Part shown: positions 35,816 to 44,708 of the stretch, piece by piece | Layout: each line of letters opens with the position of its first letter | How positions within the stretch are numbered: the stretch's first letter is position 1 | Source: Hahella chejuensis KCTC 2396 | GTDB taxonomy: Bacteria; Pseudomonadota; Gammaproteobacteria; Pseudomonadales; Oleiphilaceae | Direction of reading: 5' to 3' | Assembly: GCF_000012985.1 (NCBI RefSeq) | Contig: NC_007645.1 | Span: 7,057,001 to 7,121,000, forward strand | DNA length: 64,000 nucleotides | Notes under the pieces: generated by a model | Database searches by the model: none | Seen by the model: only the letters and a program-made list of their open reading frames with translations | Told to the model about the DNA's origin: nothing | Program-made: the position numbers and the translations under genes

Positions 35816-36967
35816 TCAGGTATTTCCACCGGCTGCCTGCCTAATCATGGCGGCCGCCGGCGCATCGGCTTCCGCTGCCGTTAATCGTTTGAAAGCCAGT
35901 CCCTGCGCATTGAATACATGAACATTCTGCGGCTGATACTCGGCGTATATCTCCTCGCCCACCTTCACTTCCGTTTCACCGTCGCCACGCACGACAACTT
36001 CAGATCCGTCCGTCAATGTCATGTATATATAACTGACTTCACCCAAATGCTCGACCAGGTTAATTTTTCCTTTTAACCGGCCTTCGCCGTGAAGGCTTTC
36101 CTGCAAATGTTCGGGCCTCACGCCCACCGTCACTTCCTCGCCAACGGCAATGTCGCCGCTTTCCACCCGGGCTTCCACTTCAACGCCGTCCGCCAGCTTC
36201 ACATGAATGGAGCCCTCCGCTTTTACGGAGACTTTGCCCTTCATGAAGTTCATTTTTGGCGAGCCGATGAAACCTGCGACAAACTGCGTGCGAGGATGAC
36301 GATACAGCTCCAGAGGCGAGCCGCATTGCTCAACTCTGCCCTTGTTCATCACCACGATCTTATCGCCAAGGGTCATGGCCTCGACCTGATCGTGGGTAAC
36401 GTAGATGATGGTTGCGTCCAAGTCTTTATGCAGCTTGCCGATCTCTACCCGGGTCTGCACCCGTAGCGCGGCGTCCAGATTGGAGAGCGGTTCGTCGAAC
36501 AGAAACACATTGGGGTCGCGCACGATCGCGCGCCCTATCGCCACCCGTTGGCGCTGTCCGCCGGACAGCTCCCGCGGCAAACGCTCCAGCAAATGATCGA
36601 TCTGCAGGATCTTGGCGGCGTGCTCCACTTTTTCCCGCACGTAGTTCTTGTCCTTGCCGGAGATTTTCAGGCCAAAAGCCATGTTCTTGAACACCGACAT
36701 GTGCGGGTACAGAGCGTAGGACTGGAACACCATGGCGATGCCGCGCTTGGCGGGCGGCTGGTGATTCACCACTTTGTTGTCGATCAGCAGTTCGCCGCCG
36801 CTAATGTCCTCTAAACCGGCGATCAGACGCAGCAAGGTGGACTTGCCGCATCCAGACGCGCCCACCAGCACCACAAACTCGCCGTGCTTGATGTCCAGAT
36901 CTATGCCGTGCAGGACATTGACCTGGCCGTAACTCTTCTTGATCTGTTTAAGTTGTACGTCAGCCAT
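35816..36967 (-). CDS. Sugar ABC importer ATPase (MsmK/UgpC type)
   Basis: A 383-residue ATPase of the CUT1 sugar group with every motif intact: GASGCGKST (Walker A), LSGGQRQR (signature), FLFDEPLSNLD (Walker B) and YVTHDQVEAM (H-loop). A TOBE regulatory domain fills the C-terminal 140 residues. The operon has a single ATPase gene, so it would serve as a homodimer. Contrast this with the asymmetric pair of the glycerol system in the same window. It lies between the permease genes and the GntR gene. Confidence 0.93.
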   Translation of the reverse strand: MADVQLKQIKKSYGQVNVLHGIDLDIKHGEFVVLVGASGCGKSTLLRLIAGLEDISGGELLIDNKVVNHQPPAKRGIAMVFQSYALYPHMSVFKNMAFGLKISGKDKNYVREKVEHAAKILQIDHLLERLPRELSGGQRQRVAIGRAIVRDPNVFLFDEPLSNLDAALRVQTRVEIGKLHKDLDATIIYVTHDQVEAMTLGDKIVVMNKGRVEQCGSPLELYRHPRTQFVAGFIGSPKMNFMKGKVSVKAEGSIHVKLADGVEVEARVESGDIAVGEEVTVGVRPEHLQESLHGEGRLKGKINLVEHLGEVSYIYMTLTDGSEVVVRGDGETEVKVGEEIYAEYQPQNVHVFNAQGLAFKRLTAAEADAPAAAMIRQAAGGNT

Positions 36968-37037
36968 TATTCACCTCTTGTCCGACATAGCCCCGCCGGT
37001 GCGCCGGAACGCAGGCCACGAATATAGATTACGCCGC

Positions 37038-37922
37038 TCATTTCACCGCTCCCGCCGTCAGGCCGCGAATCAATTGGCGGGAAAAAACCAGATACAGCAC
37101 CAGCACCGGCGCAATCGCCAGCGTGAGAGAGGACAATACCGCATTCCAGTCCGTCACGAACTGGCCAATGAACTGCTGCACGCCCAGGGTAATGGTCTGC
37201 GTGCTTTCGCCCGGCGCCAGAATCAGTGGGAACCACAGGTCGTTCCAGATAGGAATCATGGTGAACACCGCCACCGTGGCCATCGCCGGACGGATCAGCG
37301 GCAACACGATCTGGAAAAAGATCTTGTACTCGCTGACGTTGTCGCAACGAGCCGCTTCTTTCAGCTCTTTCGGAATGGTGCGGATGAACTCCGACAAGAT
37401 ATACACCGCCAGCGGCAACCCCTGGGCGATATACACCAGCACCAGGGACGTGCGCGTATTGACCAGATCCAGGTCCACCATCAATTGCAGAATGCTCACC
37501 GTGCCCAGGCGAATGGGAATCATGATCCCCATGGCGAATAACGCCGCAATGAACAGCGCCCCGCGAAAACGGTATTCAGTCAACGCCCAGGCCGCCATGG
37601 CGCCGAACAGCAATACGAAGAACAGCGACAACACCGTCACAATCAGGCTGTTGAAGAAGAACACGTCGAACGAGGAGCGCGCCAGCACTTCCTCGAAACC
37701 GACCAATGTGAAGCTGCTCGCATCCGGCAGCCCCAGAGGATCATTGAAAATCGCCTTACGGGTTTTAAAGGAGTTGATCAGGATCACCAGAATAGGAAAC
37801 AGCGCGACCACCGTATAGGTCAGCAATACGGCGTGCACCATCAACTTTTTACCGAGATCCGGCTTTAACGTCAGTTTATTCATACCGCTCCGGGGCATCG
37901 CCAGCGCCATCTTGTTTAACAT
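37038..37922 (-). CDS. Sugar ABC importer permease (MalG-like)
   Basis: A 294-residue permease with six predicted helices. The EAA coupling loop is KELKEAARCDNVSEYKIFFQIVLP, matching the CUT1 MalG branch. The start at 37922 gives a 30-residue cytoplasmic lead-in; an internal Met at MNKLTLKP is a possible alternative. It follows the partner permease by 14 bases. Confidence 0.92.
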   Translation of the reverse strand: MLNKMALAMPRSGMNKLTLKPDLGKKLMVHAVLLTYTVVALFPILVILINSFKTRKAIFNDPLGLPDASSFTLVGFEEVLARSSFDVFFFNSLIVTVLSLFFVLLFGAMAAWALTEYRFRGALFIAALFAMGIMIPIRLGTVSILQLMVDLDLVNTRTSLVLVYIAQGLPLAVYILSEFIRTIPKELKEAARCDNVSEYKIFFQIVLPLIRPAMATVAVFTMIPIWNDLWFPLILAPGESTQTITLGVQQFIGQFVTDWNAVLSSLTLAIAPVLVLYLVFSRQLIRGLTAGAVK

Positions 37923-37936
37923 AGTTCGCCTCCGCG

Positions 37937-38869
37937 TTACAGTTGGAAGCGCTGGATGCGCCGTTGTACGAAGAACAGATAAATCGCCACGCCGATAAGA
38001 ATGATCAGAAACATCAACGTCGCCACCGCTGCGCCCATGGTGGGGCTACCCTGCTGCAGCTGGAAGCCGAAGAAGGTGCGGTAGAACAGAGTGCCCATGA
38101 TGTCCGAGGAAAAATTGGGGCCTGCCAGCGCGCCTTTCACGGCGTAGATCAATTCAAAGGCGTTGAAGTTAGCGACGAAAGTCAGTATCGACACCATGCT
38201 GATGGTAGGCAGCAGCAACGGCAGTTTGATATTCCAGAAGATCTGCCAACTGTTGGCGCCGTCCACCACGCCGGCGTCATTGAGGTCTTCGGGAATATTC
38301 AGCAATGCGGCGTAGATCAGCATCATGGGGATGCCGACAAACTGCCAAACGGAAATCAGCGACAGCGTGACTAACGCCGTGCCTTCTTTCCCCAGCCAAG
38401 CGTCGAAATAGTCGCCCAGCCCGATGTTGTACATGAAGTCTTCGGAAATGCCCCACAGCGGGCTCAACAATAACTGCCACACGAAGCCGACAATCACCAC
38501 CGACAGCATGGTCGGCATGAACAGCAAGGTGCGGTAGGTTCCACTCAGGCGCAGCCGCGGAGAGCTCAGTAACAGCGCCAGCAGCAGACCGATTGGGTTC
38601 TGCAGCAGCATGTGGATAACGAAGAACATTAAATTGTTCTTCAGAGCGTTCCAGAACGGTTCCGACCATACCTCGCTGAACAGGAGATTGGCGTAGTTCT
38701 GCATACCGACAAAAAAGGTGGCGCCGCTTTTGTCTTCACTGAAAAAGCCCAGCCTTAGCGTATCCAGCAACGGGTATACGCTGACGGTCAGATAAATCAG
38801 CAGTCCCGGCGCTAAAAAGACCAGGATATGCCAGGGAAAAGGTTTGCGTATATCAGAGTGAGTCATCAT
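37937..38869 (-). CDS. Sugar ABC importer permease (MalF-like)
   Basis: A 310-residue permease with a MalF-type EAA loop, IPEDLNDAGVVDGANSWQIFWNIKLP, near residues 200-225. The N-terminus PFPWHILVFLAPGLLIYLTV is the first helix. The partner gene is immediately downstream. Its 140-base gap from the binding-protein gene holds a stable stem-loop. Confidence 0.92.
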   Translation of the reverse strand: MMTHSDIRKPFPWHILVFLAPGLLIYLTVSVYPLLDTLRLGFFSEDKSGATFFVGMQNYANLLFSEVWSEPFWNALKNNLMFFVIHMLLQNPIGLLLALLLSSPRLRLSGTYRTLLFMPTMLSVVIVGFVWQLLLSPLWGISEDFMYNIGLGDYFDAWLGKEGTALVTLSLISVWQFVGIPMMLIYAALLNIPEDLNDAGVVDGANSWQIFWNIKLPLLLPTISMVSILTFVANFNAFELIYAVKGALAGPNFSSDIMGTLFYRTFFGFQLQQGSPTMGAAVATLMFLIILIGVAIYLFFVQRRIQRFQL

Positions 38870-38957
38870 AGCTACACCAAGCCGGTTAGAGACGGAAGTC
38901 CGCCCCGGTTTGCCTTTGCACAGGCGATAAAGCGTCTGCGGCTGTGTTTATTATGCG

Positions 38958-38986
38958 CCCGGCGCTCGTTGTGTCGGAGCGCCGGG
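38958..38986. other. Intergenic stem-loop between binding-protein and permease genes
   Basis: CCCGGCGCTC and GAGCGCCGGG form a perfect 10-bp stem with a nine-base loop and no T-run after it. In ABC operons such stems protect the upstream mRNA from 3' decay, so the binding protein is made in excess. That is the likely role here. Confidence 0.65.
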
Positions 38987-39009
38987 ACGGGATCTTCACT
39001 GGTGGAAGA

Positions 39010-40284
39010 TTACATGTGCGGCTGATACCAGGTCTTCAGGCCTTTTTCGACTTCTTCCGCCGCCGCTTTAGGCTCCATGGAGCCGTTCAGCACTTGCACG
39101 GTCACGTTCCAAAGCTGGTTTTCCATGTTGGGCGTGCCACGAGACAGGATCTGGTAGGAGTTGCGAATAGTCTGTTCGCACTGGCCGCGCCAGCTCAGGA
39201 ATTCGCTCGCCACTGGATCTTTGATAGAAATCTTGTGATTACCCAGCGGGAAGAAGCCTGGCAGCTGGTTAGCATACAGCTCTGCGAACTCCGAACCCGC
39301 CATCCAGGATAGGAAAATACGGGCTTCCTTTTTGTTGGCGGACGCAGCATTCAGGCCAATGCCGATGTCAGTATGATCGCTGATGTAGCAGGTTTTCTGA
39401 CCATCGGGCGTTGGCGGAGGAAAGGCGCCGAATTGGAAATCGGCCTGCTCATTGAAGGTGGTGATATCCCAGGAACCGGCTGGGTAAATCGCGCCGCGGC
39501 CCAGGGTGAACAGATTCTGCGAATCCGCATATTTCTGAGCCTGGTAGCCGCGCCCAAGGAAAGGTTTCCACTTGGCCAGATGTTCCCACACCTTCACGTA
39601 CTCAGGATCGGTCAGCTTTTCTTTGCCGTCGATCAGAGCCTTGGGTCCTTCTTCTCCTTTCCAGTAATTAGGGCCGACATTCTGGAAGCCCATGGTGGCG
39701 GCTTCCCACTGGTCCGCAGTACCCATGACCAGCGGTGTGTAACGGGATTCATCCTTGATCTTTTCCAATACTTTGAAGAAGTCGGATTCCGTTTTCGGTA
39801 CGGACAAGCCAAGTTCTTTGAAGATTTCCTTGTTATAGATATAGCCATGAATGACCGAGGCCATCGGCAAGCAGAATACATCTTTACCGTCATCGGTGGA
39901 CCATGCGGTTTTGGCCACATCGGGGAAATTATTCATGCCTTCGAGATCGTTCAACTTCTCCAGATTGCCCTTCTGGTAAAGCGCCAGAGAGACGTCAAAC
40001 GGACGACAGGTGATCAGATCGCCAGCCGTACCCGCCTGAAGCTTAGCCTGTAGAGCCGAGTTGTAATCTGCGGGAGGTGTCGGGGAAAAGGTGACTTTGA
40101 TATCGGGGTGACTTTTGTTGAAGGCGGGAATGATAACATCGTTCCAGACTTTGGCGTCGTCGTTGCGCCAGCTTTCGATGACCAGCTTGTCGCCGGCCTC
40201 CGCGGTTAATGTCGCCAGGGCGAATACGCCGACCCCGATTTTCGCCATATGGCGAAACGCACCCTTTATTGTTAAAAAGCTCAT
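39010..40284 (-). CDS. Sugar ABC importer substrate-binding protein, probable amino-sugar binding
   Basis: A 424-residue CUT1 binding protein. It begins MSFLTIKGAFRHMAKIGVGVF with a signal peptide ending around TLTAEA-GDKLVIESWRNDD. The body shows the family 1 pattern (VWNDVIIPAFNKSHPDIKVTF and later SWDITTFNEQADFQFGAFP). GGGAG precedes the start. It is the first gene of the operon and divergent from nagB, which points to N-acetylglucosamine or chitooligosaccharides as the substrate; the sequence alone does not prove it. Confidence 0.9.
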   Translation of the reverse strand: MSFLTIKGAFRHMAKIGVGVFALATLTAEAGDKLVIESWRNDDAKVWNDVIIPAFNKSHPDIKVTFSPTPPADYNSALQAKLQAGTAGDLITCRPFDVSLALYQKGNLEKLNDLEGMNNFPDVAKTAWSTDDGKDVFCLPMASVIHGYIYNKEIFKELGLSVPKTESDFFKVLEKIKDESRYTPLVMGTADQWEAATMGFQNVGPNYWKGEEGPKALIDGKEKLTDPEYVKVWEHLAKWKPFLGRGYQAQKYADSQNLFTLGRGAIYPAGSWDITTFNEQADFQFGAFPPPTPDGQKTCYISDHTDIGIGLNAASANKKEARIFLSWMAGSEFAELYANQLPGFFPLGNHKISIKDPVASEFLSWRGQCEQTIRNSYQILSRGTPNMENQLWNVTVQVLNGSMEPKAAAEEVEKGLKTWYQPHM

Positions 40285-40332
40285 CGCTTGTTTCTCCCAT
40301 AGAGGTTGTTAGTGATTCAACAGCTCGTACTC

Positions 40333-40517
40333 AATACCGGAGAATAATTGGTATTTTTATTTGACAATACCAATATAAACCCATTGCAAAGCGGTAATCA
40401 AGCCTTCCTGGCGCTGAAATTTAATACCTTTGTCCAAAAACAGCGCCTTTATCTGAATTTGGGGCTGTTATTCGTCCGCATGTGCGCTTATTATATTAAT
40501 GGTATTAAAAAGGTATT
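40333..40517. promoter_or_regulatory. Array of GGTATT motifs in the divergent amino-sugar promoter region
   Basis: GGTATT or its complement occurs at 40333, 40350, 40366, 40423, 40501 and 40512. TTGGTATT-N10-AATACCAA at 40348-40373 is a perfect inverted repeat, and the last two copies are direct repeats 11 bases apart. TTGGTAT half-sites resemble those of HutC-type amino-sugar regulators such as NagR of Bacillus. The GntR protein at 34915-35733 is the natural candidate. The gap between the divergent genes is otherwise gene-free. Confidence 0.65.
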
Positions 40518-40576
40518 GTTTCGATCAAACGTCCTGGATGCTTGCCTCAGAGGGCGTTGAGTCAGCAGGAGATCTT

Positions 40577-41362
40577 ATGCGCGTCATCATCGCAGATTCC
40601 CCGGAAGCAGTGGCCCGTATGGGCGCAGAACAGTGCATTCGTTTATTACAGGACAAACCGGCTGCGGTCCTGGGTCTCGCCACTGGCAGCACGCCCATTG
40701 CATTGTATGCACACTTGATTCAGCGGCGCCAGCAGGGAGAGGTGAGCTTCCATCAGGTACGCACCTTTAATCTGGACGAGTACATTGGTATTGCCCCGCA
40801 GCATCCGCAGAGCTACCGTAGCTTCATGCAGAAGCAGTTATTCGATCACATTGACGTTCTTCCTGAGAACACACATATTCCCAACGGCATGGGCGATCCC
40901 ATTGCGGAGTCCCGCGCCTATGAAGATAAAATCCATAGCGCCGGCGGCATTGATCTGCAGATACTGGGGCTTGGCCGTAATGGTCATATCGGTTTTAATG
41001 AGCCCACTTCCAGTCTGAGCTCCCGCACCCGCGCCAAAACCCTGACCCAGGAAACCATTCGGGACAACAGTCGCTTCTTTTCCGCCGACGAAGAACAGCC
41101 GCATCTGGCCATCACCATGGGCATTGGCACGATTCTCGACGCCCGCAAGATCATGCTACTGGCCGCTGGCGCAGCCAAGGCGGACGCCGTCAAAGCAATG
41201 GTGGAAGGACCGATCAGCGCTATGCATCCCGCTTCCGCCTTGCAGATGCACCCTTCCGCATTGGTGATCGTGGATACGGACGCCGCGTCCAAACTGGAGT
41301 TGATCGACTATTATCGTTGGGTGCAAAGCGAAACGTTACGCGTACAGGGGGCCTATTTGTGA
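40577..41362 (+). CDS. nagB: Glucosamine-6-phosphate deaminase
   Basis: Converts glucosamine 6-phosphate to fructose 6-phosphate and ammonia. The 261-residue product has LGLATGSTPIALY near the N-terminus, the catalytic stretch FNLDEYIG and LGLGRNGHIGFNEP. ATG at 40577 follows AGGAG; the frame is open 26 codons upstream, but those codons lack a start site and overlap the operator array. It overlaps nagK by four bases (GTGA). Confidence 0.95.
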   Translation: MRVIIADSPEAVARMGAEQCIRLLQDKPAAVLGLATGSTPIALYAHLIQRRQQGEVSFHQVRTFNLDEYIGIAPQHPQSYRSFMQKQLFDHIDVLPENTHIPNGMGDPIAESRAYEDKIHSAGGIDLQILGLGRNGHIGFNEPTSSLSSRTRAKTLTQETIRDNSRFFSADEEQPHLAITMGIGTILDARKIMLLAAGAAKADAVKAMVEGPISAMHPASALQMHPSALVIVDTDAASKLELIDYYRWVQSETLRVQGAYL

Positions 41363-42243
41363 CGCAGCAACCTATGTACCTCGGCGTCGACGGCGGCGGC
41401 ACCTCCTGTCGGGCGCGTCTTTGCGACGCTGACGGCCGCGTGCTTGGCGAAGGTTTTGCGGGTGGCGCCAATCCGCGTCTGGGCCTTGACTTCGCCTACG
41501 CCAACATTATGCTGGCCACCCGTCAGGCATTAGCCGCGGCGAATCTGGACGACAGCGCGTTGCCCTGTATTCACGCTGGTTTTGGCCTGGCTGGCGTCGC
41601 ACAGAAAAAAGAGCGGGAACTGGTATTGAACCACCCTCACCCGTTCGCGGATCTGGCCTTGCTGACCGACGCCCATACCGCCTGTCTGGGCGCCTTCAAG
41701 GGCGGTAACGGCGGCATATTGATCATGGGCACCGGCTCCTGCGCAGTGGCCACCATAGATCATGAGTTTCATTTGTTGGGCGGCTGGGGTTTCCCGGTCT
41801 CGGACTGCGGCAGCGGAGCCTGGCTCGGTTTGAATGCGCTTCGTTACTCTCTGCTGGCGTTCGAAAGGCTGCAACCAGCTTCGGCTCTCACTGATGCGGT
41901 CATGCAACGCTTCGACAACAACCAGGAAAATGTCGTGGCCTGGATGGATCAGGCTAAACCCAGAGATTACGCCGCTTTCGTTCCATTGGTATTCGAGCAT
42001 GCCCGCCAGGATGACCCCGTCGCCACGCAGTTATTAGCGAAAACCGCCGATGAAGCGGCGTTGATGATTCGCGGCCTGATCAACCTCGGCGCGCCAGCCG
42101 TCTGCATCATGGGCGGCCTGAGCGAAGTCATTGATCCCTGGTTGCCACAGGACATCAAGCCCTTTCTGACATCGCCACAAGGGGACGCAATGGACGGAGC
42201 CATTCTACTGATTAAACAGAAGTCTGAGATAAGCGAATGTTAA
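41359..42243 (+). CDS. nagK: N-acetylglucosamine kinase, BadF/BcrA-type
   Basis: A 294-residue kinase of the ASKHA fold. MYLGVDGGGTSCRARL holds the phosphate-1 loop, GFGLAGVAQ and IMGTGSCAVA the other ATP contacts, and GGWGFPVSDCGSGAWLGLNAL is the hallmark of the BadF/NAGK group. It would phosphorylate incoming N-acetylglucosamine, or glucosamine, for NagA and NagB. GTG at 41359 has AGGGGG upstream and overlaps the nagB stop; ATG at 41374 is the alternative. Confidence 0.88.
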   Translation: MTQQPMYLGVDGGGTSCRARLCDADGRVLGEGFAGGANPRLGLDFAYANIMLATRQALAAANLDDSALPCIHAGFGLAGVAQKKERELVLNHPHPFADLALLTDAHTACLGAFKGGNGGILIMGTGSCAVATIDHEFHLLGGWGFPVSDCGSGAWLGLNALRYSLLAFERLQPASALTDAVMQRFDNNQENVVAWMDQAKPRDYAAFVPLVFEHARQDDPVATQLLAKTADEAALMIRGLINLGAPAVCIMGGLSEVIDPWLPQDIKPFLTSPQGDAMDGAILLIKQKSEISEC

Positions 42244-43376
42244 CAGCCTTAACTGATGGCCGGATTTTTACCGGCGAGTCCCTACTCTCGCAACAAGCGT
42301 TAATCATCGAAGGCGGACGCATTCACAGCATCACGCCCGAACATCAAATTCCCGCCGGCGCCGCGCGCATTTCACTCAATGGGATGCTGCTGGCGCCTGG
42401 CTATATCGACGTCCAGGTCAACGGCGGCGGCGGCGCACTGTTCAACGACAACCCCAGCCCGGCGGTTCTGCGCGAAATGGGCGCAGCGCACCGTCGCTAC
42501 GGCACCACTGCTTTCATGCCCACCTTAATCACCGACACCCGCGACAAAATGGAAGCGGCGGTCAGCGCGGTGGAGGCGGCCTTGCGGGAAGGCGCGCCAG
42601 GAGTACTGGGCATTCACCTGGAAGGGCCGTACCTGAACGTCGCCCGCAAAGGCGTCCATAGAGAGTCCATCATTCGAGAACCGGAAGCTGACGCCCTGCA
42701 ACTGCTCAGCAGCCTGGGGGATATAGGTAAAACCATTGTCACCCTGGCGCCGGAGAAGGTGCCGGAAGGCTTTGTGCGCAAGCTGCGGGAGCGTGGCGTC
42801 CATGTCTGTCTGGGACATACCGCCGCCAGTTATGAACAGGTGCATCAGGCGCTGGCGGAAGGCGCCACCGGTTTTACCCATCTGTTCAACGCCATGACGC
42901 CCCTGCGTAATCGCGATCCGGGCGTCGTCGGCGCTGCGTTAGACGACGCCGACAGCTGGTGCGGACTGATCGCGGACAATCATCATGTGCATCCCGCCAC
43001 CATGCGGATTGCGATTCGCGCCAAATCCCGCGGTAAAATCATGCTGGTCACTGACGCCATGCATTCCGTCGGCATGCCGGGCGAGGAATTCGAACTGTTA
43101 GGCGAAAAACTGGTGCGCTTTAACGGTCGATTAGCGACGGAGCAAGGCGTATTGGCGGGCTCCGACCTGGATATGGCCACTGCGGTGCGCAATTCCGTCA
43201 GCGCCATTGGCCTGGATGTGGAGGAAGCGCTACGTATGGCGTCACTGTATCCTGCGCAATTCCTGGGTATTGATGACAAGTACGGCCGTATCGCGCCGGG
43301 ATATCGCGCCGATCTGGTATTGTTGAATGACCAATTGGAAGTCGAGGGAACCTGGATCGAAGGGGTAAGAAACTAA
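42237..43376 (+). CDS. nagA: N-acetylglucosamine-6-phosphate deacetylase
   Basis: A 379-residue amidohydrolase that removes acetate to give glucosamine 6-phosphate for NagB. Metal ligands appear in LGIHLEGPYLN and LGHTAASYEQ, with FTHLFNAMTPLRNRDPG and the catalytic Asp in LVTDAMHSVGMPG. It overlaps nagK by seven bases. With the kinase and deaminase it completes catabolism to fructose 6-phosphate. There is no PTS gene, so uptake depends on the ABC importer. Confidence 0.95.
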   Translation: MLTALTDGRIFTGESLLSQQALIIEGGRIHSITPEHQIPAGAARISLNGMLLAPGYIDVQVNGGGGALFNDNPSPAVLREMGAAHRRYGTTAFMPTLITDTRDKMEAAVSAVEAALREGAPGVLGIHLEGPYLNVARKGVHRESIIREPEADALQLLSSLGDIGKTIVTLAPEKVPEGFVRKLRERGVHVCLGHTAASYEQVHQALAEGATGFTHLFNAMTPLRNRDPGVVGAALDDADSWCGLIADNHHVHPATMRIAIRAKSRGKIMLVTDAMHSVGMPGEEFELLGEKLVRFNGRLATEQGVLAGSDLDMATAVRNSVSAIGLDVEEALRMASLYPAQFLGIDDKYGRIAPGYRADLVLLNDQLEVEGTWIEGVRN

Positions 43377-43448
43377 ATGGGTTGGAGCGCTCCGCGGACG
43401 CCCCATACCAATTATGCGCACACCCTGACTCACCCTCGCCGAAGGACG

Positions 43449-44375
43449 TCAGAAGATAGAACTGCTGGTGTAATGAGTGAGTAATTCCAGCGCCTTCTGA
43501 CCCAGCACCGAGTTGCCGTAACTGTCCAATTCCGGCGACCAGACCGCCACGGAGAAATAGCCAGGCAACACCGCCACAATGCCTCCTCCCACACCGCTCT
43601 TGGCAGGCAATCCCACCTGATATGCAAAGTTACCGGCGGCGTCGTACAGCCCACAGGTCAGCATCAGTGCGTTGACGCGCTTGTCCATGCGTTCGCCATG
43701 GAACTGGGTGCGGAAGCTGGATTTGCCTTTATTGGCCAGACTCTCAGTGGCGCGCGCCAGATCCAGGCAGCTCATGGTCATGGAGCATTGTTTGTAGTAG
43801 CTGTCGAGCACCACATCCACTTCGCCTTCCAAGTTGCCCAACGCCTTGAGCAAGTTGGCGATGGCGGCGTTGCGATAGCCGGTGCGCGCTTCCGCCACAT
43901 AGACTTCCGGGTCATAGCGGTTGAACACATTACCGGAGAGCGACGCCATGAATTGCTCCAGACGTTTCACCGGCGACGCGCTGTGATTAACGATGGTGTC
44001 GGTCACCACAATGGCGCCGGCGTTGATGAAAGGATTGCGCGGAATGCCGTTTTCATTCTCCAACTGCAACAGCGAGTTGAAGCGCATGCCGGAAGGTTCG
44101 CGCCCCACCCGCTTCCACAAATCATCGCCGACAATATCCAGGGCCAGCATAAGGGCGAACAGTTTGGAGATACTCTGAATGGAAAAAGGCGTCGAGGCTT
44201 GGCCCACGGTAAATTCATCGCCATCGACAAAGCGGATCGCCATGCCGAACTGGCGCGGATTCACCCTCGACAGCGGTGGAATATAATCCGCCGTCTTACC
44301 TACGCCATACAAAGGCGTCACCTCAGAATAAATACGCTCAAGCAATGCAGGGAGTTCGGACTTCTGTAACTTCAT
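43449..44375 (-). CDS. glsA: Glutaminase
   Basis: Hydrolyses glutamine to glutamate and ammonia. The 308-residue product has the serine-lyase-like nucleophile in PFSIQSISKLFALML (S-x-x-K), plus NPFINAGAIVV and LPAKSGVGGGIVAVLP, all conserved in bacterial GlsA. It converges on nagA. Coupling to amino-sugar metabolism through glutamine is possible but not shown. Confidence 0.95.
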   Translation of the reverse strand: MKLQKSELPALLERIYSEVTPLYGVGKTADYIPPLSRVNPRQFGMAIRFVDGDEFTVGQASTPFSIQSISKLFALMLALDIVGDDLWKRVGREPSGMRFNSLLQLENENGIPRNPFINAGAIVVTDTIVNHSASPVKRLEQFMASLSGNVFNRYDPEVYVAEARTGYRNAAIANLLKALGNLEGEVDVVLDSYYKQCSMTMSCLDLARATESLANKGKSSFRTQFHGERMDKRVNALMLTCGLYDAAGNFAYQVGLPAKSGVGGGIVAVLPGYFSVAVWSPELDSYGNSVLGQKALELLTHYTSSSIF

Positions 44376-44708
44376 GGACTCAGCAATGTCTGGTTAATGT
44401 GCCGGGCCGAAAAATATAGGCGCCGCCGCCAGCCCGGACAATGCGCGGATGTACGCAGTGCCGGGCGTTTAACTTATGCTAGGTCCCGGGATGAGTCATT
44501 GCCAGTCTTGACTGCAAATCGAGTCGGTTAACCCCTTCAGCTCTCTTTACATTGCGGGTTTTTGGGCTTCTTCTCGGACAGTTAATCGCAGCACCTGTAA
44601 CTTGAAACTCGCTGACAAACAAACAGAAGGGAAAGTAAAAACAAGGAGCCCGGAATGACACCGGGCCCCTTTTGAGTGTTGAACACAGTTCGCACTGGGT
44701 TGTTAAGA
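44376..44708. other. Gene-free gap with the EF-G terminator
   Basis: No gene was seen. The right part (44643-44671) is a stem, AAGGAGCCCGG with CCGGGCCCCTT and one mismatch, followed by TTGTTTTTAC on the minus strand: a good intrinsic terminator for the EF-G gene. The left part probably holds the glsA promoter, which was not recognised. Confidence 0.7.
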
